DNA of 64,000 nt, taken from contig JAHNZQ020000308.1 in assembly GCA_019155205.2 (NCBI GenBank), forward strand, positions 1,558,621-1,622,620. The letters are read 5' to 3'. Positions 42,004 to 52,467 of the stretch are shown here, piece by piece. The first letter of the stretch is position 1. Each line of letters starts with the position of its first letter. Position numbers and translations under genes: made by a program. The DNA comes from Gracilaria vermiculophylla (lineage: Eukaryota; Rhodophyta; Florideophyceae; Gracilariales; Gracilariaceae). The notes under the pieces were generated by a model that saw nothing but the letters and a program-made list of their open reading frames with translations, searched no databases and was not told the origin of the DNA.

Positions 42004-42888
42004 TCATCGTATTGTTTCGTACATCTGAAATTCGCGCGACGTAAAACTGGACTGGCTTCGAGGAAGCTGACTCTTGGGTCCCAAAACCCTGATCATCCTG
42101 ACATGCGAGTCTCTGCCGTTTAGATGGTTGGATATGATATAGATTTGAATTACATGGGATTTTGTCACAGACCGGTCCTTCATGGCTTCAAATTCTCCGT
42201 TAGTGTCCTGTTCAGCTTCTTTCTGCCTTTCTTCAAGTTTGGCTTTTCTTTCCAGCAGTCTCTCTGTCCTGCGACTTTGACGTTCATTGCGCCGCTGTAC
42301 AATGCGTTCTATTTCCTGTGGGCTCATTTCCTCACGTTCGACCTCACTCTCCTCATCGCTGCAATCGTCTTCCACATCGGTTCGCTCTCCCAATGGGATC
42401 ACAACCCATCCTTTCGGCATTCGAATCTTTCGTGAATCTTTTACCAGTTGAAGGTCCTGGAAGTTTGATCCAGCCATAATGCTTATGAACGCAGGTGTGT
42501 AACTTTCGTCAACGTCATAATTCAGGTACAAATGAATCTCAGAAATTTTGACCTTTGACGAGAAATGGGCTGTAATCGAGTGGGGTTGAAGCCCGTCAGA
42601 TTGCCAGTATGTGTTTGGATTTCCATCCAGCAGTTGTTCAACACCGTTTCCCGGTTTCGCAGAGCTGACAGCCCACACAGCTTGGTGTGTCAAATCGCGT
42701 AATCCCTCGTCATCATCCCCATTATTGTATGGTTTATTCGGAGTGATATTTGACTGGTAGTTTGGATGATGTCCATTTCCTGGAACATGCAAACCTCGCA
42801 TTTGAAACTCCAAGTTTTTAAGCGCTTGGACGGTCTGTTGGCTCTCTCTGAACCAATCTTCTTGGGCATGAGGCACAGAGTGATACAT
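42004..42888 (-). CDS. APC10: Anaphase-promoting complex subunit 10 (DOC1) with an internal insertion
   Basis: 294 residues, about 100 longer than usual. The DOC domain is clear: QAVWAVSSAKPGNGVEQLLD, TYWQSDGLQPHSITAHF, YDVDESYTPAFISIMAG and, later, HVIQIYIISNHLNGRDSHVR. The protein ends in the Ile-Arg tail (MYETIR) that docks on the APC/C tetratricopeptide subunits. Between two conserved strands, at about residues 169-242, lies a charged insertion with an acidic start (DVEDDCSDEESEVEREE) and a long Glu/Arg/Lys helix (SRRTERLLERKAKLEERQKE). The 60-residue N-terminal extension is polar. APC10 helps coactivators bind degron sequences on substrates during mitosis and meiosis. The gene itself has no intron, so the insertion is translated. 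Confidence 0.93.
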   Translation of the reverse strand: MYHSVPHAQEDWFRESQQTVQALKNLEFQMRGLHVPGNGHHPNYQSNITPNKPYNNGDDDEGLRDLTHQAVWAVSSAKPGNGVEQLLDGNPNTYWQSDGLQPHSITAHFSSKVKISEIHLYLNYDVDESYTPAFISIMAGSNFQDLQLVKDSRKIRMPKGWVVIPLGERTDVEDDCSDEESEVEREEMSPQEIERIVQRRNERQSRRTERLLERKAKLEERQKEAEQDTNGEFEAMKDRSVTKSHVIQIYIISNHLNGRDSHVRMIRVLGPKSQLPRSQSSFTSREFQMYETIR

Positions 42889-44723
42889 TATGTAATACGG
42901 GTATTTGCGGTTTAGGGGTTAGTATTTAGGTTCCGCTGAAATTGTTTCACGAAACGGAAGGGTCGATAAAGCGCTTTTAAGATGGACTCCACGTTTACCG
43001 CTTGAACATGTGACAGGTAAAATGCTCTTCCCCAACTCTGTCCGCTCTTTCGAGTTCACTGCGGGGTTTTGAAGTATTTCGTTCAAACAGTTGGCACAAA
43101 CGGTAATTCAGGTCAATGTTGGAATACGGAAGTCGAGAATTTAGTTTAAATTTTAAACTGTTTGGATGATTGATCGCTAAATGTGCTGGCTCAAGAGACC
43201 AAGGATTTCAAATATTTGTTACAGCTTAAAATGATGACTTAAAACCCAGTTTCCGTGCTTTTTGATGCAAAGTTTTGCGTCGGTTAGCAGCAATTATATG
43301 TGAGACACAACGCTTGCGATACCAACTTCTATTTCTGTGTTGAAGCTTCAAGTTGCCGAGAATATAAGTGTCTTGTTATTGATCGAAAGTTCAGTACTGA
43401 AACGCAATTTCACATGCTAATCCCTCACTGCGATGAGAAAAACAATGTGGTAGTTGTTTTTTTTTTTTTTTTTGACGGGGACTACAAAGCTGGGCGGAGG
43501 TTTCCATGAAGTAGGTGTACGAGAAATGGTCAATACCAAGGGTAAAGGGATCGGTACCTAATTATTTTATATACGTGGAGATTCTGAAGGAAACGCTTTT
43601 GCAAGCATTCCAGCCATCAGCCAAATGCTTTTCAAGCCCGAGTGAATGGCACAGCTTGGCGCGGGTTTCTTTCCAGGTATGAGTCAAAATGCTAAAACGC
43701 GCAGCGCCGTTACACCAGAGAAGGTTGTAACAACCTTAACACTCAGCCCACAGTAAAAAGGATGAGATCGAAAGCGATAGTGACAATATCAGTAGCGCTA
43801 ACCTGCCTTTGGCGCTCTCGTCAATGAATAAATTCCTTTCTGGGTTCCGGGAAAGCCCATTCCTTGCGACCGTCTAACCCTTTACCCGTCTCAACCTGAG
43901 AAAGCTTGCAAGGCTTTCTTCACCATTGATCTTTAGTTTCATAGTTCTCCCCCTGATGTAGACTAATCCTGTTTAGTGGCCAAAGATATCAGACGCGACC
44001 ATTTCCGGATGAAACCGCTGAATACAAACTTTACGGTGTCATGTAAAGTAGTTCGTCTTTTCGACTGGTTACTGCAAGATATCTCAACAATGCACTTGCC
44101 TGTTCCGCTTAAAGCAGATTCGACACTCAGTTTCACTGCTCAAACCCGAATGTGCCGTAGCTTTGAAGAAGTCCTTTTTCAAAGACCCGAGAAGTAGTCG
44201 ATATCTTTCGATGTCGTGTATATTTTAATCGGTCATTGAGATTGCAAATGGGGTGTTAGGGTTTCCATAAATCCAAAAATCCCTAATGTTCAATTAACCA
44301 AGCGACACTTTCCAACACTGAAAGTCATTCGACTGAATCCAACCTTTTTTCTTCCATCAACTCCCATTAGTTTTCAAGGCATACCCCTCCCACGGTCCCA
44401 AAGCATTGCACATCTTTCACAATCGTAGCAGATGTCACGTGGTGCTAGGTGTCGCAGACATTACAAGTCGCTTCGCAATGAATCATTCGTAGTGAAAATT
44501 TTTATGCGCTTTGTCCAACACGGTGATTACGCATTGTTTATGGTAAGTCAAAATTAGTACTACTATCATGACTGTTAGTGAAAATCACTGGTTTCGCTTT
44601 CGGGTCATTATACCGTTACCTCTATGCTGCGCGTGTGTGAAGTCTTACTGCACATAATTCGTACTTGATTGTCAAGTACTTCCATTTCATACGGCGAACA
44701 GATAGAGAGGACAAACATCAGGT
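42889..44723. other. Intergenic, no gene seen
   Basis: 1.8 kb between the APC10 start and the Dicer stop. Holds a 17-base poly-T run (43457-43473). Open frames are short and featureless. No tRNA or repeat element was recognised. Confidence 0.55.
43457..43473. repeat. Poly-T run
   Basis: Seventeen T in a row in non-coding sequence. Confidence 0.9.
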
Positions 44724-47700
44724 TCATATGTTTTCCGAAGAAGGGATCATGTCCTCGTCGTTCGAGCAGTCCTCAATTTGTTGGTCACCCTTTTCCAAGT
44801 CCTCAACAGTTGATTCCAAAAGCTTATTGAGGGCAACAATCGAGGCGTGTCGTCTAGCGATTCTTCTAGTTGGCCCAAAACCTTTCCCTAGTTCCTGGTT
44901 TTCAACGGAAACAACACAAATCTTCTGCATATCATTACTTTCGTCGAGGTATTCATATCTAGGGCCTTTGGTCCGGAATCTCTTCTGAACTATGCAGACT
45001 AGCTCGGATATTGGGTTGCGTCTGAACTTGCTTGGATTGGCAAATCGATTGAGTTCGTCCTCCATTAATCGCAACACAATGTCTTGCACACCATCAAATC
45101 TCATGCCTTTGTCAACAACAATAGCACCGATAATGGACTCTAACAAATCTCCCAGGACTTTTGGCACCGTCATTGTCTTGCAAACATCTTCCTCATCATC
45201 CTCTTCGTTTGCCACGAGGTTTACGAATCTTTCGATTTCTTTTTTCAAAGGCAAGCAATCGTACCAGAATTTGCGATGGATTCCTTTCGACACGATGACT
45301 CTGGCAAATAAGTCATTGCTTAAGGCTGGTCCGCGGAGAGAAGTCAATTCGCCAGGGCTGAAATTCGGATATTCATTGAAGAAATGAGATAGAAGAAGAA
45401 AGCCTATAATAGCGTCACCCAAATACTCATATCGTTGATAAGATGTGATATGACCGTTTTCAAAACTACCATGTGTCAGTGCGATTACCAAATGCCGCCT
45501 GTCCCTGAATTTGTAGCCAAGAATGTCTTCGATTTCTTTTAACGCGTCTGACTCGTATCTATCGTCACCAGAGGCCATAGGTGGGACTGGTAGCACAAGA
45601 GTGTTTACGTGTGATGTTGTGGTATACCCAAGAACTCGACAGGCCCCGGGCATAAGATTGTGCTTGTCGACAAAGGCAGTTACGAGTTCAAGACCGCCAT
45701 AAAGATATTGAACGCCAAGCAGTGCTTCAACACAATCTGCGAGCACTTTTTCCGATATCCTGATTTGGTCTCCGGACTGAGATGCCCAAAACCATGGCCA
45801 AGATTTGACATTTTGAGAAACCCCAGAGAAAGCAACGCAATCATGAAGCTTCATTTGTATAGCTAAGTCAGCCAAACGTTGATTGCTTACCTCGATATCT
45901 CTTATATCGCTCAAAATTCCTTCACTTTCTTCTGGATTGCCAACAAAAGCAACCATAGAGAAAAGGACTTTCAGAACAGCGTCTCCGAGGAACTCCAATC
46001 GTTCGTACGACAAGTCTGCCACTCCTTTCGTGACATAGCTGATGTTTGGCTGCAAGGCTTTCGCGAAGCTTAGAAATTCAGCTGGACAGGCTTTCACGCT
46101 ATTCTTTCTCCAACAGTTCCGTATCGCAAGGAATGTTTGCCATGCCGGCAGCATGCCTGTAATGAAGCATGCCTGGGGTGAGATGGGAATCAAAGCGCAT
46201 GTTTCAATGGGTAACATGAAGAAAGAAAGGGAAAGTTGGTTCATGGTGCTCCTAACACTTGCTCCAGGCAGCATCGGTTGTTTGCTGTCTTTGATAACCA
46301 ACTTATGCCTCAATCGGTAGTAATCCACAAATGACTTGAACGTATTGGGATTGAGGTAACCTTCAACAGAAGAATCTGCCCTAATACTGTCATCAACGCA
46401 TCCGCTCAAGTAGACGCGATCGAAATTCTCATGGGAAGAACATACGAGGGCATGTTCGTAATGGTGAGGACTCGCTGTGTTGCCCTCCTCATTTCGTTTC
46501 TTTTTCCATGTGAGACTGATGGCGTGATCTACCGACTTCCAGTCCACATCGTAGTGATTGGCTGCGTCCTTTTTGAGTGGCATGAGCAAAAAACCAGCAA
46601 TCGAACCTTTCACCTTTTCCCCGACCTCAACTTCGAGTGCCCTCGACGAGCCAGGTGTGCGACCCCATAGACATAACTGCAAAAATAGCACATATTTCTG
46701 TGCCCTGGTATGAAGATCAGCGGACCATTCGATCTCCTTATGATATTTCAGAGTGAACATACTTTGTCCAGTAGGACATCGCACGGCTGTCAGATCTTCA
46801 TCCAAAAGCTGTTCTCGGACAAGAAGTGCATAATGCTCTTCCTTATATTCCTCGTACCACGCCATTTTTGACATATCGCAGTCAAGCTTGACGATATACA
46901 TGAGGAATTTCCTTGGGACTTTGTCTACCCTCATGTTAAGAGTTAATGTCGATCGTTGAACCGGATCTGCTTGTACACTCTTCGCAGCCGCATTTTCTTT
47001 CTCATCCAAGGTCTGTATCTTTTGCACATTCTCGGAAGCCTCAAGCTGCAACACGCTCGGATGAAGTATGTTACATCGGCGAACACGTTTATCTTTCTTG
47101 GACGCCTTTGATTGCACCTCTCGGCATCGGCGTCGATGACCTTTAACGGGTTGAATTCGCAATCTTTTATCCGATTTTAGTCCAGGGCTTCGGAGCACAC
47201 GCAGCGATCGAGGTGGACGTCGAGGTAAAAGGTAGGCGTCCACTTCTCCTATTTCATATAGCTTTTTATATGCATCCAGAGCCGCATATCTACGCGCAAG
47301 AAGTTCGTTTTTCTTTGGTTCGTTACAGCATCCGCCATCGATGCCGGACTTCTCGTTAATTTTCACGGTTGCTAGAATCCCAGTTGATACTTCAGTTGCT
47401 TGGTACTTTGGCCTTGCGTTATCGACATTCCACTGCGAAGCTTTCATGTTGCAATACTTTTCAAGCAAGCAAACTGCTTGTGTCGGATCAACTTTCGCAT
47501 TGGTGGTACGTGAATATAACACATCCTCTTCGACAATATTATCCGCCAAAAAGCTAGCGCGAATCGATTCTTTTTCTTTCTTAGAGAGGCGATTTCTTTT
47601 TGATACTTGGCTCATCAAGGTGGCACCACGTCTCGCATCAAGGAACGCCTGAGAACACTTTTTGTCATTCTCATCCAAGAAGACAACATATTTAGAGTTT

Positions 47701-49976
47701 TTTCTCCTAGCTCTCCCTCGAGCTTGAACATATGCCGTTGGGGACTTAATATCATCAAAAGAGACCACAAGGCGGCAAGTGGGAACATTTAGTCCTTCCT
47801 CAACAACATTTGTGGCCACAAGAACGCCAAAACCTCCGTTCCGAAACTCATTAACAGTTCGTAATAACTTTGAACGCGACATTCGTACTATGGACTCGTT
47901 GCTTTGACAGCCGACAACGGAGCTGGCTTGGAGTGCCTTCGTATTCATGTGCTGAAACACTTCATTGATTAGCCATGCCAGCGCGAGTGCACAGCTCCGC
48001 TCGTGAATGAAAACAATGCACCGAAACCCGTCTGCCGCTGCATGGGAAGCTTTTGCGTCCTCTTCGTATCTCAACCATTCTGAACATAGAAGGTCGAGAA
48101 GTTTTGACACTTTCTCTGGCATTCCGCCGGTTTCAATTTGTGTTGGGATGCATTCAGGGAGCAATTCGTCCATAACTTTTTGTTGATCCACTCCAGATGC
48201 TTTGCATAGACGCACTGCAAAGCCATGAGCAGCCATAAGCCCAAGTTTTCGACAAATATGATGAATGACTTTCATCTCATCTGCTTGGAGTGCACAATCT
48301 CCGTTTTCTATATCACATGGTTTCGGCTTCCCTTCATCGCTGCCCGAGTCCTTTACGTCTCGCACCCCGCAAGTATCTGAGCTGGAATCATTTTCAAACT
48401 TGGAAAGAACCCTTGACTCGAGGTCATAGTCGCTGAATTCATAAACTTCTTCATTATCCTGAGTTCCCTTGTATTGTAAGACAAGTTCTTCCGGTTTCGG
48501 AACATGCTCATGAAACTCCTCGTGGTGATCATCGGAGACAGTAACAATGTTGGCGTCCAATGTAGCTTCTAATGCGCATATTCCGTGCAAACAATGCTCT
48601 TCTGATTTCGCTTGAGCTTTGCGTTTTACTGGAGTAGCTGTCATTCCAAATACACGAGGACGGGGGCGACCTTGTGGAATCGTGTGATAGAACTCGACAA
48701 AAATACGGCTGTAAGGATGATTTCCAGTGGCATGATGTACTTCATCAAGAATTAGAAGTGCCAAGTTTTGCATGTCGAGGATACCGTGACGGAGTAGATT
48801 TAGAAGAATTTGTGCTGTCATTACCAAGACAGTTTTCGATCGCAGTTTGAAAATCCATTCCGAAGAAGACCATTCATCTCCGCTTTTCTCACCATAGAAG
48901 AGAGCTACACGATGCTCAGGCGGTATTACCGACCGCAGCACCTTGGCTTGCTGCGGAACCAGGGCGACACGGTGTACCAGAAATACAATTTGCTTTCGGA
49001 GAGCGGTGTTCTTGTTTCTGTGGAACAAGGCAGAAATTGAATTCGGGTTGTTCTTAACTGAAGGCTCACTGATAGAGCTGCTCAAGTCAGTGGCATCGTA
49101 GGGGGGCCCCATGACATTGGAACCATTTGCAAGCGGGGCGATAAATCCCGGACGATTTTCCTCAAGCAAATGTGGCGCAACTCCGGAGGATACTGAACAG
49201 TTTGAAGGCTCGACCCTTTGCACTTGAGTCGCTTCAAGGATATCGTTGTCCATTGCAGCGCTTTCCATAGACTCATTTGAGCTGCTCAACAGCTCAGACA
49301 TGTTTTGTTGAAAATCCGACCCCAGACTTGGGTCAGGATCTGCATTTTGAGTAGTATGCAAAGATGAGATGGCTTCGTGAGATGCATCAACATTCGGTTC
49401 CACAGCTGATACGATTCGCGGCGATACGACTCCATAAGATGGGGATACATGCGGAAGCAGTGAGAAAGAAAGATTAGTTTTGTCCACCATCTCAGGGTTA
49501 TTAAGCGATCGAAGCGTTTCCTTAACAAGAAGAGCTGCTACGAGCGTTTTTCCGGCGCCTGTTTCAAGGACGGCTATGATGTTGGTTTCCTTGGCTTGCC
49601 GAAGGATTTCCAACTGATAGCGACGCGGAATGAGAGCTTCTTCTGGATGTGCAGTTGGTGGGCTTTGGTTTGGAAGCAGAGCTGGGGCAGAATAACTTGG
49701 GCCTCCAGACCGCAACGATGTGCATGCCTCATCTAAATTCTGTTCCATGTTTAACAGTGGAAGACTGGGGAATGCTGTCGAATTGCTTTTACCTGTGCCA
49801 GATTCTTTTGGTAACGGTTCAGAATCGGAAGAATCTGAATCAGAACCCCATTTGAGCGTGAAACGTACATCCGAAGGCCATGAACGTTTATGAAAACGTC
49901 GACGACGTCGGTTACGTTGCGGCCGCGAATGAGAAAGCGGTTCGACTACGGAGTCCGAATCAGACGAGACACTCAT
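44724..49976 (-). CDS. Dicer-like endoribonuclease
   Basis: 1750 residues in one exon. Order: basic Ser-rich N-terminus; helicase with VLETGAGKTLVAALLVKE (about 136-153), LLILDEVHHATG (about 410) and FGMTATPVKR; helicase C with LVATNVVEEGLNVPTCRLVV and QARGRARRKNSKYV; dimerisation domain near 825-900; platform and PAZ-like part with FVDYYRLRHKLVIKDSKQP; RNase IIIa (ERLEFLGDAVLKVL, EKVLADCVEALLG); RNase IIIb (YEYLGDAIIGFLL, PKVLGDLLESIIGAI); and a C-terminal double-stranded RNA-binding domain at about 1656-1725. The acidic catalytic residues are present in both RNase III domains, so cleavage should be active. About 170 Ser/Asn-rich residues are inserted in helicase subdomain 1 after motif I. 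It would make small RNAs from double-stranded RNA. Confidence 0.96.
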   Translation of the reverse strand: MSVSSDSDSVVEPLSHSRPQRNRRRRRFHKRSWPSDVRFTLKWGSDSDSSDSEPLPKESGTGKSNSTAFPSLPLLNMEQNLDEACTSLRSGGPSYSAPALLPNQSPPTAHPEEALIPRRYQLEILRQAKETNIIAVLETGAGKTLVAALLVKETLRSLNNPEMVDKTNLSFSLLPHVSPSYGVVSPRIVSAVEPNVDASHEAISSLHTTQNADPDPSLGSDFQQNMSELLSSSNESMESAAMDNDILEATQVQRVEPSNCSVSSGVAPHLLEENRPGFIAPLANGSNVMGPPYDATDLSSSISEPSVKNNPNSISALFHRNKNTALRKQIVFLVHRVALVPQQAKVLRSVIPPEHRVALFYGEKSGDEWSSSEWIFKLRSKTVLVMTAQILLNLLRHGILDMQNLALLILDEVHHATGNHPYSRIFVEFYHTIPQGRPRPRVFGMTATPVKRKAQAKSEEHCLHGICALEATLDANIVTVSDDHHEEFHEHVPKPEELVLQYKGTQDNEEVYEFSDYDLESRVLSKFENDSSSDTCGVRDVKDSGSDEGKPKPCDIENGDCALQADEMKVIHHICRKLGLMAAHGFAVRLCKASGVDQQKVMDELLPECIPTQIETGGMPEKVSKLLDLLCSEWLRYEEDAKASHAAADGFRCIVFIHERSCALALAWLINEVFQHMNTKALQASSVVGCQSNESIVRMSRSKLLRTVNEFRNGGFGVLVATNVVEEGLNVPTCRLVVSFDDIKSPTAYVQARGRARRKNSKYVVFLDENDKKCSQAFLDARRGATLMSQVSKRNRLSKKEKESIRASFLADNIVEEDVLYSRTTNAKVDPTQAVCLLEKYCNMKASQWNVDNARPKYQATEVSTGILATVKINEKSGIDGGCCNEPKKNELLARRYAALDAYKKLYEIGEVDAYLLPRRPPRSLRVLRSPGLKSDKRLRIQPVKGHRRRCREVQSKASKKDKRVRRCNILHPSVLQLEASENVQKIQTLDEKENAAAKSVQADPVQRSTLTLNMRVDKVPRKFLMYIVKLDCDMSKMAWYEEYKEEHYALLVREQLLDEDLTAVRCPTGQSMFTLKYHKEIEWSADLHTRAQKYVLFLQLCLWGRTPGSSRALEVEVGEKVKGSIAGFLLMPLKKDAANHYDVDWKSVDHAISLTWKKKRNEEGNTASPHHYEHALVCSSHENFDRVYLSGCVDDSIRADSSVEGYLNPNTFKSFVDYYRLRHKLVIKDSKQPMLPGASVRSTMNQLSLSFFMLPIETCALIPISPQACFITGMLPAWQTFLAIRNCWRKNSVKACPAEFLSFAKALQPNISYVTKGVADLSYERLEFLGDAVLKVLFSMVAFVGNPEESEGILSDIRDIEVSNQRLADLAIQMKLHDCVAFSGVSQNVKSWPWFWASQSGDQIRISEKVLADCVEALLGVQYLYGGLELVTAFVDKHNLMPGACRVLGYTTTSHVNTLVLPVPPMASGDDRYESDALKEIEDILGYKFRDRRHLVIALTHGSFENGHITSYQRYEYLGDAIIGFLLLSHFFNEYPNFSPGELTSLRGPALSNDLFARVIVSKGIHRKFWYDCLPLKKEIERFVNLVANEEDDEEDVCKTMTVPKVLGDLLESIIGAIVVDKGMRFDGVQDIVLRLMEDELNRFANPSKFRRNPISELVCIVQKRFRTKGPRYEYLDESNDMQKICVVSVENQELGKGFGPTRRIARRHASIVALNKLLESTVEDLEKGDQQIEDCSNDEDMIPSSENI

Positions 49977-50541
49977 TTGGAATGAAGGGGCAGGACCTCA
50001 GTTAACGAGAGTCGAAGGGTGCGAATGAGATTGTGCAGTTTCTACACTCAGAAGCGGCCACAGCTGGTTGGGGAAGCTTTGTTGAAATAGAGGTGAGCGT
50101 CAAAGGCGTGGGGGGATGCAGAGCTCTACGTGAGGCTTTGGGCACGAGTTGTCCCGGCGGAATAGGCCGGTCCACCTAGGTCTGAGGGACATCATGGCTC
50201 AAAATTCCCACCTTCAATTTGAATGAGGCTAGCTGTGCTAATAACCTTTGCTGTGCTTCGTATGCAGCGTGGCTGTACGCTAGCCGGTGGCTCCTTGTTT
50301 CGGCAACCATGACACATGGACAATGTGGCGGTGCGGAGAGCATTGGGGGCTCTCGAATCGAAAGTCTCGATACAGTAAATTTAGCCACCGATGAAAGGGC
50401 TACACCCGGGCATGACCCGTCGTCACCGTTGGCCACTTTCCGCCTCGACCGTCCAGTAGCCAGCAGCAGACAAGGCGCACACCAAGTTGCAGACGTTCCA
50501 CATATTCTCTTTCCTAGTCTTTCTCACCCTCGCGCGTGCCC
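49977..50541. promoter_or_regulatory. Divergent promoter of Dicer and the LMW phosphatase
   Basis: 565 bases between outward-facing start codons. Open frames here are short and overlap each other. No specific site is recognised. Confidence 0.4.
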
Positions 50542-51222
50542 ATGATCATGATTACTTCCTTCGTATCACCGCTGCTTTCCCAACCAAAAACTAGACCCCA
50601 AAGCTTGCTTTGCCCGCCCCGTCGAACGCGAAGTAAGCCTACGTTACATCCCAGACACCGCGTCTTCCCAATATCGGTCACCACCATGTCTGCTTCAACT
50701 CAAACCCGCGGCATTCTCATGCTCTGTACCGGAAACATTTGCCGGTCGCCGGCCGCGGAAGCGGTCATGAAGCGTGTGCTGGACAAACGAGGCCTTTCAC
50801 ACTTCTTTGTAGACTCATGCGGCACCGGCGGTGGTAGTTCGAATTGGTATAAGGAGAATGGATGCAGTTACCACGAGGGTGACCTAGCTGACCCACGCAT
50901 GCGGGCCGCCGCTAGTCAACGCGGCCTCAACTTGGAGAGTCGCTCGCGCCCATTGACTCGAGACGATTTCGATAACTTTGAGGTTATCGTAGCCATGGAC
51001 AAGCATAATCTCAAGGCTATCGAAACTGCTCGCCGATATTGGAAGGTCGAGAATCCGAAAGCAAAAATTGTCCTCATGAGTAACTTCAGTCCTGATGAAA
51101 GCTTTCAAGGGAAGCCCATCCCAGATCCCTACTGGTCAGGCGCTGATGGGTTTGAGTACGCCTTGGACCTCATCGAGGCCGCATGCGAGGGCTTAGCTGA
51201 TGATCTTACAGCTTCTGCCTAA
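50542..51222 (+). CDS. Low-molecular-weight protein tyrosine phosphatase, probably plastid-targeted
   Basis: 226 residues from the ATG at 50542. Residues 1-50 are Ser, Pro and Arg-rich without acids, suggesting an organellar transit peptide, as in plant homologues. The active site CTGNICRS (CX5R, about residues 62-69) opens the domain, then SPAAEAVMKRVLDKRG. The general-acid aspartate is in PIPDPYWSGADGFEYALDL near the C-terminus. DPRMRAAASQRGLNLESRSR also fits the fold. The enzyme hydrolyses phosphotyrosine or small phosphate esters through a phosphocysteine. Compared with most relatives, a short insertion (WYKENGCSYHEGDLADPR) follows strand 2. A start at the later ATG (50686) would give the cytosolic length. 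Confidence 0.9.
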   Translation: MIMITSFVSPLLSQPKTRPQSLLCPPRRTRSKPTLHPRHRVFPISVTTMSASTQTRGILMLCTGNICRSPAAEAVMKRVLDKRGLSHFFVDSCGTGGGSSNWYKENGCSYHEGDLADPRMRAAASQRGLNLESRSRPLTRDDFDNFEVIVAMDKHNLKAIETARRYWKVENPKAKIVLMSNFSPDESFQGKPIPDPYWSGADGFEYALDLIEAACEGLADDLTASA

Positions 51223-52467
51223 CGTGTCTCATGATGAGCATAACTTTCTCGACATTTGAAGTGAAATGCCATAGCCTTGTTAGATTAAGCATTGCTGAAT
51301 GGTGTACTTGTAAAAGCGCCAAACGAAGCACGGTGATTGTTTGCAAAGGATATGTTGTGCCGTACCGAAATTAGCGGATGAGTTTGCGAGACCATAATGG
51401 CAGATCATGCAACTGATCGCTCTCGACAGCACGAGACAGTTTAAGCTGCACTGGCACTATATCAGCCACGCATCGTTCGGGGTGTAAGTTTTCTTCATCT
51501 TCAGCCGTAGTTCTGAAGCAGTAACGTGACGCAGGGTTTGCTTTACACCGGCTATGCGAAAAGGTATCGATATCGTGAACTGCAACGAATGTAAGACGAG
51601 TGTTAAAGAAACATGTGCAGTTCATCGCTGCGGAAAAGCAAAATTCTTGGACGACTCCAATTGTGCATACAGGCCTGCAGATATGCTTGGGTGTATCATT
51701 GAGGAAGGCCATGAAACTTGAACAACTGTTTTGCTGCATAGCATCCTGAACAGTCTCGAGATTTCTAATGCGAAGAAAAACAGAACTCTTTCCACTACCC
51801 TCGATCAAGGCAAGAATATAAGCTCTTTTTGAAGAACCGGAACTATATCCCTGAGCAAACGGACTTTGTACTTGTTTTTCTGGGATATGTCAAGGATGAT
51901 TGCAATATCCCTGGCTTGGGAAGGCACCTGAATCGGGTCTGTTACTCCATAAGCCATGTGATCCAAGGTTCAAGATCTTAGCTTTTCAGACTGAAATTGG
52001 TAAGCGCGGTCTGCGTTTCTCATTTTTCTTAACCGAAGCTTTAACGATTGGTACTTCGATGACACCAATCCAGAGTAGGGGCTGGAGCTCACCGGTACCC
52101 TCTCATCATGCACCGTAGGTAACCACCCAACAACTTGTTGACGCTTTAAGATTTCAACTTTACTGGACAAGCGGTGAAGAGCCGCAACCGCCCCCTTCTG
52201 CAAGTGTACGCTCATCAGCATGTATGCAAATCTCTGCGCACTGTCGTCGTTGGCCAGAATTCGTGATTTGATCGGAACAAATACCGACTCTCCCGAGTGT
52301 CGTTTGTGTTGTGATTTTTGCAGCATTCCTGTTGCACCTCCTTCATCATGTGGGCACCACGCTTGCAGAACTTCGCACGTCCCACTTTAATAAACTCGAA
52401 ACACTGCACGACTTCTGCGTGAAAAGCATCACTACGAGATCCAAACGCAGAAATTGGGCGGTATTTT
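51223..52467. other. Interval with an unresolved minus-strand gene
   Basis: Several minus-strand open frames follow one another, about 51371-51808, 51970-52371 and up to 52409, and look like exons or decayed exons of one gene. A good GTGAGC donor occurs near 52092. I could not join them into a single reading frame. Confidence 0.4.
51970..52371 (-). pseudogene. Unresolved exon(s), unknown
   Basis: The frame encodes TCEVLQAWCPHDEG, then ESVFVPIKSRILANDDSAQ and SVHLQKGAVAALHRLSSKVE followed by ILKRQQVVGWLP, and reaches a GTGAGC donor after DERVP. The SVHLQKGAVAALHR..VVGWLP pattern faintly recalls the core of Ku proteins (a helix followed by K-x-VAI-x-RY and a strand ending in LLP), but this is too weak to name. 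No start codon with a clean upstream region and no downstream exon could be fixed. It may be a fragment, a broken gene or a gene with unusual introns. Annotated as pseudogene only because no complete model is possible. Confidence 0.25.
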
